Notes: generated from the letters alone by a model not told the origin. A DNA stretch of 64,000 bases from Pseudomonas azotoformans (GCF_900103345.1 NZ_LT629702.1:806001-870000), one strand, 5' to 3'. Shown: positions 8,721 to 17,791, counted from the stretch's first letter. Numbers and translations: made by a program.

Positions 8721-9263
8721 TCAAATCTGCTCCTCCCCCCGCAATTGCACACTCATGTCATCGCAGTTTTTCGCCCAGTCACTGAGCCATTGCGGCATCG
8801 GTGGCGACGTCTCTTCCAGGCCCAACGCCTTCACAAAGTCGCCCGGCGGCAGGGTGCCCTTGGCCGACCGGAACAGCCCGCGCATCACCACCACGCCGAC
8901 CACCCGGCTGTTGCTCACGAAGCGGTGCTCCATCAGGCTCCACTTGTGGTCCCAGCCGAGCATGCGCGTGTGTACCTCAAACACTTCGAACAGCTTCAGC
9001 TCGCGACGGAATTTGCCCCAGGTATCACCGACGATCGGCAGCGCCTTGTTGCGCAATGCCACGCGAAAGGCCCCGGTGCGCAATACGAAATCCATCCGGG
9101 CAACATCCGCCAGGGAAAAGTACCGGCCATTGGTGACGTGTCGGTTGATGTCCAGGTCAAGCGGCCAGACGCGCATGCGCACCACCGTGGTGTCCAGGCC
9201 ATGCACAGGTTTGCGCCAGGGGCGCCGGGACAGCATGAAGAGCAAGCGAAACCACAGATTCAT
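8721..9263 (-). CDS. Hot-dog fold thioesterase family protein (4HBT_2/THEM6-like)
   Basis: A 180-residue acyl-thioesterase-like protein. The family region is clear: MRVWPLDLDINRHVTNGRYF followed by SLADVARMDF is the hot-dog helix and strand with the conserved D-x-N-x-H-x-x-N-x-x-Y pattern, and a later strand reads EVHTRMLGWDHKW. The substrate is likely an acyl-CoA or similar thioester, but this subfamily is not characterised. I chose the ATG at 9263 (MNLWFRLLFM); the longer open frame upstream has low-complexity shadow sequence and crosses the start of the divergent regulator. It is divergent from a GlxA-type regulator with about 110 bp between them. Confidence 0.75.
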   Translation of the reverse strand: MNLWFRLLFMLSRRPWRKPVHGLDTTVVRMRVWPLDLDINRHVTNGRYFSLADVARMDFVLRTGAFRVALRNKALPIVGDTWGKFRRELKLFEVFEVHTRMLGWDHKWSLMEHRFVSNSRVVGVVVMRGLFRSAKGTLPPGDFVKALGLEETSPPMPQWLSDWAKNCDDMSVQLRGEEQI

Positions 9264-9372
9264 CCAAAGTACCTGACAGTTGATCAAAGGCAGCACTGTA
9301 GGGACGTGGAATCCGCTAAGGTAGATGCACAAATGACTTATTACATGCGAAAAACGCAATCGGGTTTTTATC

Positions 9373-10332
9373 ATGCATATCACCTTGCTTCTGGCTGATC
9401 GCTGCTCTGCCGCCAGTGCCACCACGGCCTTGGAGATGCTCAGCGCCGCCAACCTGTTTGCCGACCAACCACCCTTTGAGGTCGCAGTGGCTTCCCTGGA
9501 CGGTCACGCCGTGGAGGCCTGGGGTGGTCAACGCCTGCAGGTTGATCACGCGCTTGCGCAGATCGTGCAGACTGACCTGGTGTTGATCCCGGGCTTTCTG
9601 TTCACGCTGAAGGAAGCCCTGCCGACTTTTCCCGCCTACGCGCCCTGGCTGCGCGAACAGCACGCACGTGGTGCGGTATTGGCTTCGATGTGCACCGCAG
9701 CTTTTCTATTGGCTGAATCCGGCGTGCTCCAGGGCCTGCGCGCCACGACCCACTGGGCGTTTGCCGAGTTGTTCCGGCGACGCTACACCGACGTGAGCCT
9801 GGACGACGCGCAGCTGCTCTGCGAGGAGAACCGGGTGATCACCAGCGGCGGGGCGAGTGCAGCGATGGACTTGATGCTGCACCTGATCCGCCGTTTCGGC
9901 TCACCGGAACTGGCCCATACCTGTGGCCGATACCTGCTGATCGATAACGTGCGCAGCGAACAATCGGTGTATGCCATGTGGTCACTGCCCAAAAGCCATG
10001 GCGACGCTGAGATCCTGCGGGTACAGCACTGGCTGGAACAACACTTTGCCGAACCCGTGGTGATTGACGAGGTGGCCCGGCAATTCAGTTTTGGCGTGCG
10101 CAATTTCAAGCGGCGCTTCAAGGAGGCCACTGGCTTCACGCCTATTGCCTACCTGCAGACCCTGCGTCTGGAACGGGCCAAGCAAATGCTGGAGTCGACC
10201 CGTATGACCTTGGAAAGCATCACCTATGCGGTGGGCTATGAAGACAGCAATTCATTCCGCCGCCTGTTCCTGCAACGGGTAGGTGTGTTGCCGGCGGCGT
10301 ATCGCAAGAAGTTCCTGGTCCGGCCGGTTTGA
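9373..10332 (+). CDS. GlxA-family transcriptional regulator (DJ-1/PfpI + AraC HTH)
   Basis: A 319-residue regulator with an N-terminal DJ-1/PfpI-like amidotransferase fold and a C-terminal AraC helix-turn-helix. The N-domain has DLVLIPGFLF, the elbow Cys in VLASMCTAAFLLAESG, and RVITSGGASAAMDL. The C-domain (about residues 215-315) includes EPVVIDEVARQFSFGVRNFK and ITYAVGYEDSNSFRRLF. Such proteins usually sense small metabolites and activate nearby catabolic or transport genes. Its neighbours are a divergent thioesterase and a downstream tandem-repeat protein, so the target is not obvious. The RBS is weak. A separate GlxA-type gene lies at 11852-12802 with the same architecture. Confidence 0.85.
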   Translation: MHITLLLADRCSAASATTALEMLSAANLFADQPPFEVAVASLDGHAVEAWGGQRLQVDHALAQIVQTDLVLIPGFLFTLKEALPTFPAYAPWLREQHARGAVLASMCTAAFLLAESGVLQGLRATTHWAFAELFRRRYTDVSLDDAQLLCEENRVITSGGASAAMDLMLHLIRRFGSPELAHTCGRYLLIDNVRSEQSVYAMWSLPKSHGDAEILRVQHWLEQHFAEPVVIDEVARQFSFGVRNFKRRFKEATGFTPIAYLQTLRLERAKQMLESTRMTLESITYAVGYEDSNSFRRLFLQRVGVLPAAYRKKFLVRPV

Positions 10333-10402
10333 CTCAGGGGCGCGGCAACAGATCGGCAAGGCGTTGCTGAGGATCGATCGTGACCTGCATGAATCACAGG
10401 CG

Positions 10403-10430
10403 AAAAAAAACCGGCTGATCAGGCCGGTTT
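10403..10430 (-). terminator. Intrinsic terminator of the tandem-repeat protein gene
   Basis: On the minus strand the stem AAACCGG/CCGGTTT surrounds CCTGATCAG and is followed by a run of 8 T. It lies 25 bp past the stop of the tandem-repeat gene. It also lies past the end of the plus-strand GlxA gene and could act on both. Confidence 0.85.
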
Positions 10431-10454
10431 GGGGTTCCCGCAAACAGCGCGGGA

Positions 10455-10802
10455 TTATGCGTTGTTGCCCTGCAGGCGATCAGCACCGCCTTCGGCCAGA
10501 CCACGTTCCTGCAAGCGGTCAGCACCGCCTTCAGCGAGGCCACGTTCCTGCAGACGGTCGGCGCCACCTTCGGCTACCCGGTTACCTTGCAGGCGGTCGG
10601 CACCACCCTCAGCGACACGGCGTTCCAGCAGGCGGTCCGAACCACCTTCGGCAACACGGTTGCCTTGCAGGCGGTCCGAACCACCCTCGGCGACGCGGCT
10701 TTCGATCAGGCGATCCGAACCGCCTTCAGCCACAACCGGGTGGGCAAAAGCATTGGCAGCGAGTACCGAGAAAGCGAGGCTAAGCAAGATTTGGCGTTTC
10801 AT
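10455..10802 (-). CDS. Secreted tandem-repeat protein with seven AEGG(S/A)DRL repeats
   Basis: A 115-residue protein. A Sec signal peptide (MKRQILLSLAFSVLAANAFA) is followed by seven head-to-tail 13-residue repeats of consensus (V/L)AEGG(S/A)DRLxxxR that fill the whole mature chain (residues 24-115). The ATG at 10802 has GGAG 9 bases upstream, and an intrinsic terminator follows the gene, so it looks like a real single-gene unit. Small Pseudomonas proteins with this repeat have, from memory, been labelled 'phage infection protein'; I cannot confirm that label or any function. Repeats are charged (E, D, R) with Gly pairs, which suggests a flexible or ligand-binding rod in the periplasm or outside. 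Confidence 0.75.
   Translation of the reverse strand: MKRQILLSLAFSVLAANAFAHPVVAEGGSDRLIESRVAEGGSDRLQGNRVAEGGSDRLLERRVAEGGADRLQGNRVAEGGADRLQERGLAEGGADRLQERGLAEGGADRLQGNNA
10458..10733. repeat. 39-bp coding tandem repeat, seven units
   Basis: Seven in-frame copies of a 39-bp unit encode the 13-residue repeats of the secreted protein. Copies are near-identical at the AEGG-DRL core and vary at the three or four residues after DRL (IES, QGN, LER, QER). Such arrays can change copy number between strains. Confidence 0.85.
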
Positions 10803-10912
10803 GAGTGTGTGCTCCGAGTGTTTTGATTTAAGTGTTGCCGGGTATGGGTTTGATGTTACGCGTTGCATTTTTTAAGAGAACTTCATTGGGCTGATGGTGA
10901 CTATCGACGTCA

Positions 10913-10940
10913 GCGATGGCTCGGTTTTGCGAGCCATCGC
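10913..10940 (-). terminator. Strong hairpin past the pirin gene
   Basis: GCGATGGCTCG and CGAGCCATCGC form a perfect 11-bp stem with a 6-base loop (GTTTTG), starting 8 bp past the stop of the minus-strand pirin gene. No clear U-tract follows, so it may act as a terminator or an mRNA-stabilising end. Confidence 0.55.
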
Positions 10941-10948
10941 AGGGCCGG

Positions 10949-11671
10949 TCATGGCATCTGCGGCAGTTCCTGCGGGCGCAGGTCGAACACCAGCACCTCG
11001 GCGTCCTCACCGTGGCCCACACGGATCTGCCGCTCATCCCGCACCCGGGCGCCGTCGCCTTCCTGCAAGCGCTGGCCGTTGATTTCAACGCTGCCCCGGG
11101 CCACATGGATGTACACATGGCGATCAGGCGGCAGGTCCAGGGCTGCGCTCTCGTCGCCGTTGAACAGCCCGGCATACACCCGTGCGTCCTGGCGCACGCT
11201 GAGGGAGCCTTCGGCACCGTCCGGCGAGATGATCAACTGCAGGCGCCCACGTTTCTGTGCCTCGCTGAAGTGTTCCTGCTGGTAGCGCGGTTCGGCACCG
11301 GCCACGGCAGGCACGATCCAGATTTGCAGGAAGTGCACGCCACGGGTCTGGCTGTGGTTGAACTCGCTGTGGGCCACGCCGCTGCCGGCGCTCATCAGTT
11401 GCACATCGCCGGGGCGGATCACCGAGCCGGTGCCCAGGGTGTCCTTGTGTTCCAGGGCGCCTTCGAGCACATAAGAGAAGATCTCCATGTCGCGGTGCGG
11501 GTGCTGGCCGAAACCTTTGCCGGCGGCGACACGGTCATCGTTGATCACCAGCAGATCGGAAAACCCCTGTTCCTGAGGGTTCCAGTAGTTGGCGAACGAG
11601 AAAGTGTGGAACGACTTCAACCAACCGTGATTGGCGGCACCGCGTTCGGAAGCTTTGCGAAGGGTCAGCAT
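10949..11671 (-). CDS. yhhW: Pirin family protein (YhhW-type, quercetin 2,3-dioxygenase-like)
   Basis: A 240-residue bicupin of the pirin/YhhW family. Metal-binding cupin residues are visible in FGQHPHRDMEIFSYVLEGALEH (two His and a Glu) and VAHSEFNHS. The length and the opening MLTLRKASERGAANHGWLKS fit YhhW, which has quercetinase activity in vitro; the in vivo role is unclear. The ATG at 11671 has GAGGA about 8 bases upstream. It is transcribed away from the GlxA-type regulator at 11852, with about 180 bp between the two starts, so that regulator may control it. Confidence 0.85.
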   Translation of the reverse strand: MLTLRKASERGAANHGWLKSFHTFSFANYWNPQEQGFSDLLVINDDRVAAGKGFGQHPHRDMEIFSYVLEGALEHKDTLGTGSVIRPGDVQLMSAGSGVAHSEFNHSQTRGVHFLQIWIVPAVAGAEPRYQQEHFSEAQKRGRLQLIISPDGAEGSLSVRQDARVYAGLFNGDESAALDLPPDRHVYIHVARGSVEINGQRLQEGDGARVRDERQIRVGHGEDAEVLVFDLRPQELPQMP

Positions 11672-11851
11672 GGTCTTGTCCTCAAGTGAGAGCGGGCTGC
11701 GGCATGCAGGGCTCTTGCGTTGAGAAGAAGATTAATGGTTACTGGAATATTCATTAAGAAGATGAAAACTGAATAACTGTCTCATTCAGGTTGACAGTTT
11801 CGAGCGTGTCATAATGCCCGCCGTATTCCTTCCCGATGGACCTTACCTGCT

Positions 11852-12802
11852 ATGAAAACCGTGGCCATGGCGCTGTTCCCGGACTTTCTCCTGCTCGATA
11901 TGGCCGGGCCGCTCGAGGTGTTTTCCATTGCCAACCGCTACCTGCCGGCGGCGGCGCATTACCAGATCCTCACCCTCGGCACGGAGCCCGGTCCGTTGCG
12001 GGCTTCCAATGGCGTAGCGGTACAGGCCGACCTGCTGCTGGACCAGGCCCAGGATGCCTACGACCTGCTGCTGGTGCCCGGCGGCCCCGGTGCCTACAAC
12101 GAATGTCACCCGGCGCTGTTGCCTTGGCTGAGGGACGCGGCCCCACGGGCGCGGCGCTTCGGCTCGATCTGCACCGGGGCCTTTGTGCTGGGGCATGCCG
12201 GGCTGCTGGACGGTCACCGCGTGACCACGCACTGGCATTACACCGAGCGACTGATCAAGGCGTTCCCCAAGGCGAGGGTCGAAACGGATCGCATCTACCT
12301 GCAGGACGGACGCTTGATCACCTCGGGCGGCGTCACCGCCGGCATCGACCTGGCGTTGTCGGTGGTGGCCCAGGACCATGGCAAGCAAGTCGCCGTGGAC
12401 GTGGCCAAAGTGTTGCTGGTGGTGATGAAGCGCCAGGGCGGCCAGGCCCAGTTCAGCCCGATGACGGCGGCGGTGGCACCGCAGGAGACCACGATTACCC
12501 GGGTGCAGAACCATGTGCTGGCGCATCTGGACCAACCGTTCACCATCGAGTCCATGGCTGAGTTGGCCGGCATGAGCGCCCGCCATTTTGCGCGGCTGTT
12601 CGCCAAGGAAGTGCAGATGACGCCCATGGTCTTCCTGCAAGGTGCGCGCATCGACCGCGCCCGGCAGTTGCTGGAGACCACCGACCTGCCGCTCAAGACC
12701 GTGGCTTTTCACGCAGGCTTCGGCAGCGTGCGGCATATGCGCTTTCTGTTCAGTGAAAAACTGGGCCTCAACCCGACCCAATACCGACAACAGTTCAGTT
12801 AA
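11852..12802 (+). CDS. GlxA-family transcriptional regulator (DJ-1/PfpI + AraC HTH)
   Basis: A 316-residue regulator with a DJ-1/PfpI domain (VAMALFPDFLLLDMAGPLEV, DLLLVPGGPGAY, elbow Cys in FGSICTGAFVLGHAG, ITSGGVTAGIDLAL) and a C-terminal AraC helix-turn-helix (FTIESMAELAGMSARHFARL and AFHAGFGSVRHMRFLF). It is divergent from the pirin gene, its most likely target. A separate GlxA-type gene lies 1.5 kb upstream with the same architecture but clearly different sequence, so the two are unlikely to be a recent duplication. Confidence 0.87.
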   Translation: MKTVAMALFPDFLLLDMAGPLEVFSIANRYLPAAAHYQILTLGTEPGPLRASNGVAVQADLLLDQAQDAYDLLLVPGGPGAYNECHPALLPWLRDAAPRARRFGSICTGAFVLGHAGLLDGHRVTTHWHYTERLIKAFPKARVETDRIYLQDGRLITSGGVTAGIDLALSVVAQDHGKQVAVDVAKVLLVVMKRQGGQAQFSPMTAAVAPQETTITRVQNHVLAHLDQPFTIESMAELAGMSARHFARLFAKEVQMTPMVFLQGARIDRARQLLETTDLPLKTVAFHAGFGSVRHMRFLFSEKLGLNPTQYRQQFS

Positions 12803-12951
12803 CGACAGAATGTCCGTCTCGCGCACCCGAATGTCCGTATCGCTCCCTGTGCCAGCATTGTCCTGTCATCGCCAACTGGCAAGATAGCGTCGAGCCCACG
12901 GAAAAGGATGCGCGAACGCCCAAGGCCGGGTGTTTCAGCGCTATTACACAC

Positions 12952-14421
12952 ATGAACAATCCTCAGGCGATTGACGCTGATGGCACGGTACGCTTCGGCG
13001 CCTATGTGTTTCACCGGCAGCAGCGGCTGGTCAGCAAGTCGGGTTGGCCGGTGCCTGTGGGCGGGCGTGCGCTGGATATCCTCACGGCGCTGCTCGAAGC
13101 GCCTGGGCAGTTCATCAGTAAAGCCAGCCTGATCGAGCGGGTCTGGCCGAACAGTGTGGTGGAAGAAAACAACCTGAGGGTGCACATCGCCGCACTGCGC
13201 CGCGTGCTCGATGGGCAACAGTTCATTCTGAATGACCCTCTGCGTGGTTACTGTTTCGCGGCCCCCGTACACGGTGCGCTGCCGGCCTCGCTGCCACGGC
13301 ACAACCTGGCGATGCGGCTCAGTGCAGTGATCGGCCGTGACGAGGTGTTGGGCGTGCTGGTCCGGCGTCTGTCCGGGCAACACCTGATGACGCTTACAGG
13401 ATGCGCCGGTGTCGGCAAGAGCACCCTGGCCCTGGCATTGGCCGAGCGCGTGTTGCCGCGCTACCGGGACGGCGTGTGGTGGGTTGACCTCGCTACCGTC
13501 GAGGCGCCGATCACCATGTTGCGCCACTTGGCCGCCGTGCTGCACCTGGAGCCCTGCACCCACGCCAGCGACCTGTGCCGTCAATTGGCCTCGCGCCACC
13601 TGTTGCTGGTGCTCGACGGTGCCGACCTGCTGCTCGGCGCCTGCCGGCATCTGGTGCGGGCGCTGCGCGAAACAGCGCCCAAAGTCAGCGTCTTGGTCAC
13701 CAGCCGTGAAACCCTGCAAGTCCCCGGTGAATGGGTACAGCGCGTGCCCAGGCTGGCGATCCCGGGGCCGACTGCCCAGGGCAGTGTCGAACAGGCGATG
13801 GCTTACCCGGCGGTGCAATTATTCGTTGCGCGGGTGCGTGCCGGCCAGCAAGGGTTTGCGCTGCGCCTGCATGACCTGGCGCCGCTGCGGGATATCTGTC
13901 GGCGACTGGACGGTATCCCGCTGGCCTTGGAATTGGCCGCCGCCCAAGTGGATGCCCTGGGCGTGCGCGGTTTACAGCAGCAGTTGCGCGCAGGCTTGCA
14001 GGTGCTGACCCGAGGCCGGCGCACCGCGGTGGAACGCCACCAGTCCCTGACGGCGGCCCTGGACTGGACCTATCAGCGCCTGAGCCTGCCGGAGCGCTGG
14101 CTATTCCTGCAATTGGGGTTGTTCAAGATGGCCGTGACCTTGCCCACCTTGAGTGAACTGGTCGCCGGTACCGAGCTGGAACACGCCGACCTGTCCTACC
14201 TGCTGGGGCGCCTGGTTGGCACGTCGTTGCTGACGGTTGAGCCCGGGCCGGGAGACCCGCGTTATCGCCTGCTCAATTGCGTGCGCAGCTACGCCCTGGC
14301 GCAACTGCGCGACCCGTTGCAGGTGGCGCGTTTGCAGCAGGGCTATGGGCATTACCTGGGGCCGTTTTCAGGCCGGCCGTTTGTCCTGCAACTCGTCGAG
14401 CAGGCTGCGTACGCGGACTAG
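12952..14421 (+). CDS. Winged-helix/NTPase (STAND-type) regulator, probably truncated at its C-terminus
   Basis: A 489-residue protein with an N-terminal winged helix (about residues 10-105; VEENNLRVHIAALRRVLDG) and a STAND/NB-ARC-like NTPase module. The P-loop is GCAGVGKST (about 150-158), a Walker B-like strand reads LLLVLDGADLL, and RLDGIPLALELAA is the GxP motif typical of the class. Family members continue into TPR repeats of 300-400 residues, as the convergent gene at 14368-17130 does; here the chain stops soon after the NTPase module. The last ~17 codons (GRPFVLQLVEQAAYAD) are exactly the antisense of the neighbour's final codons. A deletion that removed its TPR region and fused the two 3' ends is the simplest reading. 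Confidence 0.75.
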   Translation: MNNPQAIDADGTVRFGAYVFHRQQRLVSKSGWPVPVGGRALDILTALLEAPGQFISKASLIERVWPNSVVEENNLRVHIAALRRVLDGQQFILNDPLRGYCFAAPVHGALPASLPRHNLAMRLSAVIGRDEVLGVLVRRLSGQHLMTLTGCAGVGKSTLALALAERVLPRYRDGVWWVDLATVEAPITMLRHLAAVLHLEPCTHASDLCRQLASRHLLLVLDGADLLLGACRHLVRALRETAPKVSVLVTSRETLQVPGEWVQRVPRLAIPGPTAQGSVEQAMAYPAVQLFVARVRAGQQGFALRLHDLAPLRDICRRLDGIPLALELAAAQVDALGVRGLQQQLRAGLQVLTRGRRTAVERHQSLTAALDWTYQRLSLPERWLFLQLGLFKMAVTLPTLSELVAGTELEHADLSYLLGRLVGTSLLTVEPGPGDPRYRLLNCVRSYALAQLRDPLQVARLQQGYGHYLGPFSGRPFVLQLVEQAAYAD

Positions 14422-17130
14422 GTCCTGGGTGGCAAAGCCTTCGGTGAAGCGGGCGTAGATCGAACTCAGCAAGTCGCGCGCCGCCTGGACGCGGCCTTGT
14501 GTCTGCCACAGGCTTGCCAACGAGGTTGCACAGCGTAATTCCCAGGCCAGCGCGCCTTGCTGGTGCGCCAGGCCCAGGGCTTCCAGCAGCAGGGCTTCTG
14601 CCGCACGGCTATCGCCCAGGCTTTCGGCACGCACCCGCAGGATTTCCGGGGTGCACCAACCGGCCGCGCCACTGCTGGCGCGCTCGAAGGCCGCGTCACT
14701 GACCTCGATTGCATTGAAGGTCACCAGGATATCCTCGACCAGGCCCAGCCCCTGCACATCGGCGATGGGCAGCGTGCCCTCATAGCAACGCGCCCAGGTG
14801 TGAAACAACTGCACCGAGTGCTTTTGCGCCTGCTGCAGCAGTTGATCCTGGTGCTCGTGGGCCATGCCGCTGTCGCCGTTGTAGCGGGCGATGACCACCC
14901 CGCCCAGGGCCAGGGTGTAGCAGATCGACGTGCCATGGTTGATCTGCAAGGCCAGCGCCAGCGCCTGGCTCGCCGTACGCCACGCGCGCTCCGGATAACC
15001 GCGCAGCCACAGGATGCGTGCGAGGATGGTCAGGGAGGCGACGCTCTGGTCGTACTGCACGCCAAAACCATGGGTAAAGCGGTTGAGATGGCCGCTCTGG
15101 GCCATGCGCTGGATCACTTGTTCGGCATTGTGCTGCGCGAGGGCCTGGTGACCGGCGAAGTGCTGCGCCAACACCCGCAGGCGCTGGGCACTGAGGGCCA
15201 GCAACGGCTCGGCCTGGGGGCCAAGTTGGTCGAAATGCAGGCTCTGCGCCAAGGCCTCGCGGTAGTTGCCGCAGCACAGGTTCACCGCCATGTGCCCCGA
15301 CACCGCACGCAGCTGGCCGGCCAGATCCTTGCCGGCTTCCGCCAGGCGCCGTGCGCAACAGAACGCTTCAATGGTCTGCGGCGTGCCGCCCTGGGTGTGA
15401 TAGGAAAAACTGCCCAGCGCCAGCTGCAAGGCCATGTTCAAGCGCTGGCTCGGCGCATTCGATTGCCCGAGTCGTGCCAGGGCCTTGCCCACGTACAAGC
15501 CGTGTTCGCGCAGCAGCGACAGCTCCTGCCACAACGGCATTGCACTCACCGTCAGGCGAATGCCCAGCAGGTGCGCACCCTGGTCGCCCAGGCCCCAGTC
15601 GAGGGCGGCGCGGATGTCTTCGCGCAGCGGCGCATAGCGGTCGATCCAGGTCTGGGTGGCGACCAGCTCCCAATCGTCCTGCGCCTGGTTCATCAGCGCC
15701 AGGCAGCGCTCGGCGTGGTGCTGGCGGGTGGCGTCGAGTTCTTGGGCGACGCTGAGTTTTTCCAGGGCATAGGTACGGGTGATGTCCAGCAGACGGTAGA
15801 CCATCTCGTCATCGCCGGCTTCCACATTGAGCAAGGACTTGGCGACCAGCTGAGTGATCGAATGCAGCACCTCGTGCGGTGCAATCTGTTCCCCGGCAAT
15901 CACCGCCGCTGCACTGGCCAGGCTGAACCCGCCGCGAAATACCGCCAGGCGACGCAGGCAGACCTGTTCGCAGGCGGTCAGCAGCGCAAAGCTCCAGTCC
16001 AGGGTGGCGCGCAGGGTCTGATGGCGGGGCAGGGCACTGCGCCGACCTCGGGTGAGCAGGCGGAAGTTGTCTTCCATCTGCACCAGCAGTCCGGGCAGGC
16101 CGAAACGTTCGATCTGCGCCGCCACCAACTCGATTGCCAGGGGGATACCGTCCAGGCGCTGACAGATATCAATCGCCAATGGCAGCTCGGCTTCGCTCAG
16201 TTCAAAGCTGTCCTGATGGGACATGGCCCGCTCGATCAACAATTGCAGGGCCGGGTAGCCCAGCGCCTGGGCGCGGTTGCCGGTGGCGGGCGGGCAGGCC
16301 AGGGGCTCCAGGCGCTGCACGTATTCGCCTTCGGCGCGCAAGGCCTCGCGGCTGGTGGCCAGGATGTGCAAGCGGGGCGCGTGGCGCAGCAGGGTTTCGC
16401 TGATCAGGGCGATGTCGTCGAGCACGTGTTCGCAATTGTCGATCACCAGCAGCAACTGATGCTCCTGCAAGCGCCGCGCAAACGTGGGCAGGGCTTCGTG
16501 CTCGGCGTGGGTGAGGTCGAGCAGGGCGGCGAGGTTGGGCAGGATCATCGACGGCGCGCTGAGTGGCGCCAGGTCCAGCAAGCGGATGCCGTCGCGGTAG
16601 TGCCCGATCAGCAATTCCGCCACCCGCAGGGCCACCGTGGTCTTGCCGATGCCGCCGGCGCCGGTCAGGGTGATAAAGCGTTGCTCGGGCAGTTGCTGTA
16701 CCAGGCTGTCGATCAGGGCCTGGCGGCCGAGCATGCGGGTACGGCGCAGCGGCAAATTGTGGCACGGACGTTGGGCGGCACCTTCGGTTGGCAGGGTCAT
16801 CGGCTCGATGCTCAGTGGCGCAACAAAACTGTAGCCGCGCTGGGCCACGGTCACGATATAGCGCTGCCCGGCCTGGCCATCGCCCAATGCCTTGCGCAAC
16901 GCCGCCATATGCACCCGCAGGTTGCCGTCTTCCACCACGCTCCTGGGCCAGACGCGGGCGATCAGCTCCTGCTTGCTCACCACATTGCCGGCCTGTTCCA
17001 GCAGGATCAGCAGGATATCCACCGCACGCCGCCCCAGGCGCAATGGGCGACCCGCCTCCAGCACCAGGCGCTGGCGCGGGTGGATGCGGTAGGGGCCGAA
17101 GTGCACGGCCTGGTCGCTGAGGTCGTTCAT
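14368..17130 (-). CDS. Winged-helix/NTPase/TPR (STAND-type) transcriptional regulator
   Basis: A 920-residue regulator with an N-terminal winged helix (about residues 10-105; VVEDGNLRVHMAALRKALGD, YIVTVAQRGYSFVAP), a STAND-type NTPase with P-loop GAGGIGKTT (about 155-163), Walker B-like QLLLVIDNCEHVLDD, and RLDGIPLAIELVA. A long helical TPR-like C-terminal half follows from about residue 490. Proteins of this build (related to MalT/AfsR-type regulators) bind a ligand through the C-terminal half and use the NTPase as a switch. The gene is convergent with its shorter paralogue and overlaps its 3' end by 54 bp. No nearby target is evident. Confidence 0.85.
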   Translation of the reverse strand: MNDLSDQAVHFGPYRIHPRQRLVLEAGRPLRLGRRAVDILLILLEQAGNVVSKQELIARVWPRSVVEDGNLRVHMAALRKALGDGQAGQRYIVTVAQRGYSFVAPLSIEPMTLPTEGAAQRPCHNLPLRRTRMLGRQALIDSLVQQLPEQRFITLTGAGGIGKTTVALRVAELLIGHYRDGIRLLDLAPLSAPSMILPNLAALLDLTHAEHEALPTFARRLQEHQLLLVIDNCEHVLDDIALISETLLRHAPRLHILATSREALRAEGEYVQRLEPLACPPATGNRAQALGYPALQLLIERAMSHQDSFELSEAELPLAIDICQRLDGIPLAIELVAAQIERFGLPGLLVQMEDNFRLLTRGRRSALPRHQTLRATLDWSFALLTACEQVCLRRLAVFRGGFSLASAAAVIAGEQIAPHEVLHSITQLVAKSLLNVEAGDDEMVYRLLDITRTYALEKLSVAQELDATRQHHAERCLALMNQAQDDWELVATQTWIDRYAPLREDIRAALDWGLGDQGAHLLGIRLTVSAMPLWQELSLLREHGLYVGKALARLGQSNAPSQRLNMALQLALGSFSYHTQGGTPQTIEAFCCARRLAEAGKDLAGQLRAVSGHMAVNLCCGNYREALAQSLHFDQLGPQAEPLLALSAQRLRVLAQHFAGHQALAQHNAEQVIQRMAQSGHLNRFTHGFGVQYDQSVASLTILARILWLRGYPERAWRTASQALALALQINHGTSICYTLALGGVVIARYNGDSGMAHEHQDQLLQQAQKHSVQLFHTWARCYEGTLPIADVQGLGLVEDILVTFNAIEVSDAAFERASSGAAGWCTPEILRVRAESLGDSRAAEALLLEALGLAHQQGALAWELRCATSLASLWQTQGRVQAARDLLSSIYARFTEGFATQDLVRVRSLLDELQDKRPA

Positions 17131-17188
17131 GGGTGGCCATGCTCGAAACGGGATGAGCGGCCAGCATAGGCCAGGCAGGCCAGGACCA

Positions 17189-17587
17189 CTAGGCCGCGAT
17201 CACTTGCGGTTTAGGGCGAGAGTGGTGATTTCGCCAGGTCATCGGGTTGACGCCTTCGCTACGGGTGAACATATGACAGAAATGCGCCTGGTCGCAGAAG
17301 CCGCATTCCAGGCTGATTTGCGTCAGGCTCAAGGATGAATGAGCGATCAGCTCCTTGGCCCGCTGGATGCGCTGTTGGCGGATCCATTCCTGCGGCGACA
17401 GCCCGGTGGTGCACTTGAACGCACGGGAAAAATGGCTGCGCGACAGCGCGCAGGCCTGGGCGAGGTCGGCAATGGCCAGGCTTTCGCCAAGGTTGGCCAG
17501 GATCAGTTGCTTGGCGATGCGCTCGCGCCGTGGGCACAGGCCACCGGTGGCGGACAAGCGAGGGGGGTATTGATCGAGTCGGGCCAT
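17189..17587 (-). CDS. Short AraC-type regulator (HTH domain only)
   Basis: A 132-residue protein that is essentially one AraC/XylS DNA-binding domain. GESLAIADLAQACALSRSHF is the first HTH and SLTQISLECGFCDQAHFCHM the second, followed by the family end GVNPMTWRNHH. No N-terminal sensing domain is present. I chose the ATG at 17587 (MARLDQYPPRLS); the longer upstream frame is antisense to the LysR gene and looks non-coding. The RBS is poor, so the start is not certain. It is divergent from the LysR-type gene at 17792. Confidence 0.72.
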   Translation of the reverse strand: MARLDQYPPRLSATGGLCPRRERIAKQLILANLGESLAIADLAQACALSRSHFSRAFKCTTGLSPQEWIRQQRIQRAKELIAHSSLSLTQISLECGFCDQAHFCHMFTRSEGVNPMTWRNHHSRPKPQVIAA

Positions 17588-17791
17588 GACAAATATCCGC
17601 AGTCGATGGGAGCGTTCCCGGTGGATGGATGCAGTGTAGACGTGGCCAATCTTGTTGCCGGACCGTCCGGCTGACGAGTTAATCGTTGTTAATTTCGCCA
17701 GGTGCCGACCCGGAAAAGACAGCACAGGTGTGCAATGCAGCCAGCGTTGGGCGTGTTTATCTGTGAGCTTGCCAACCGTTTGGATACCAGC

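Noticed and set aside
10458..10733. Regular 39-bp repeats as a possible CRISPR array
   Set aside because: The units are directly adjacent with no spacers and are in frame within a signal-peptide-bearing gene.
14557..17169. An 870-codon plus-strand open frame
   Set aside because: It is antisense to the STAND regulator gene, is rich in Gln, Gly, Ala and His as expected for a GC-rich shadow, and has no family signature.
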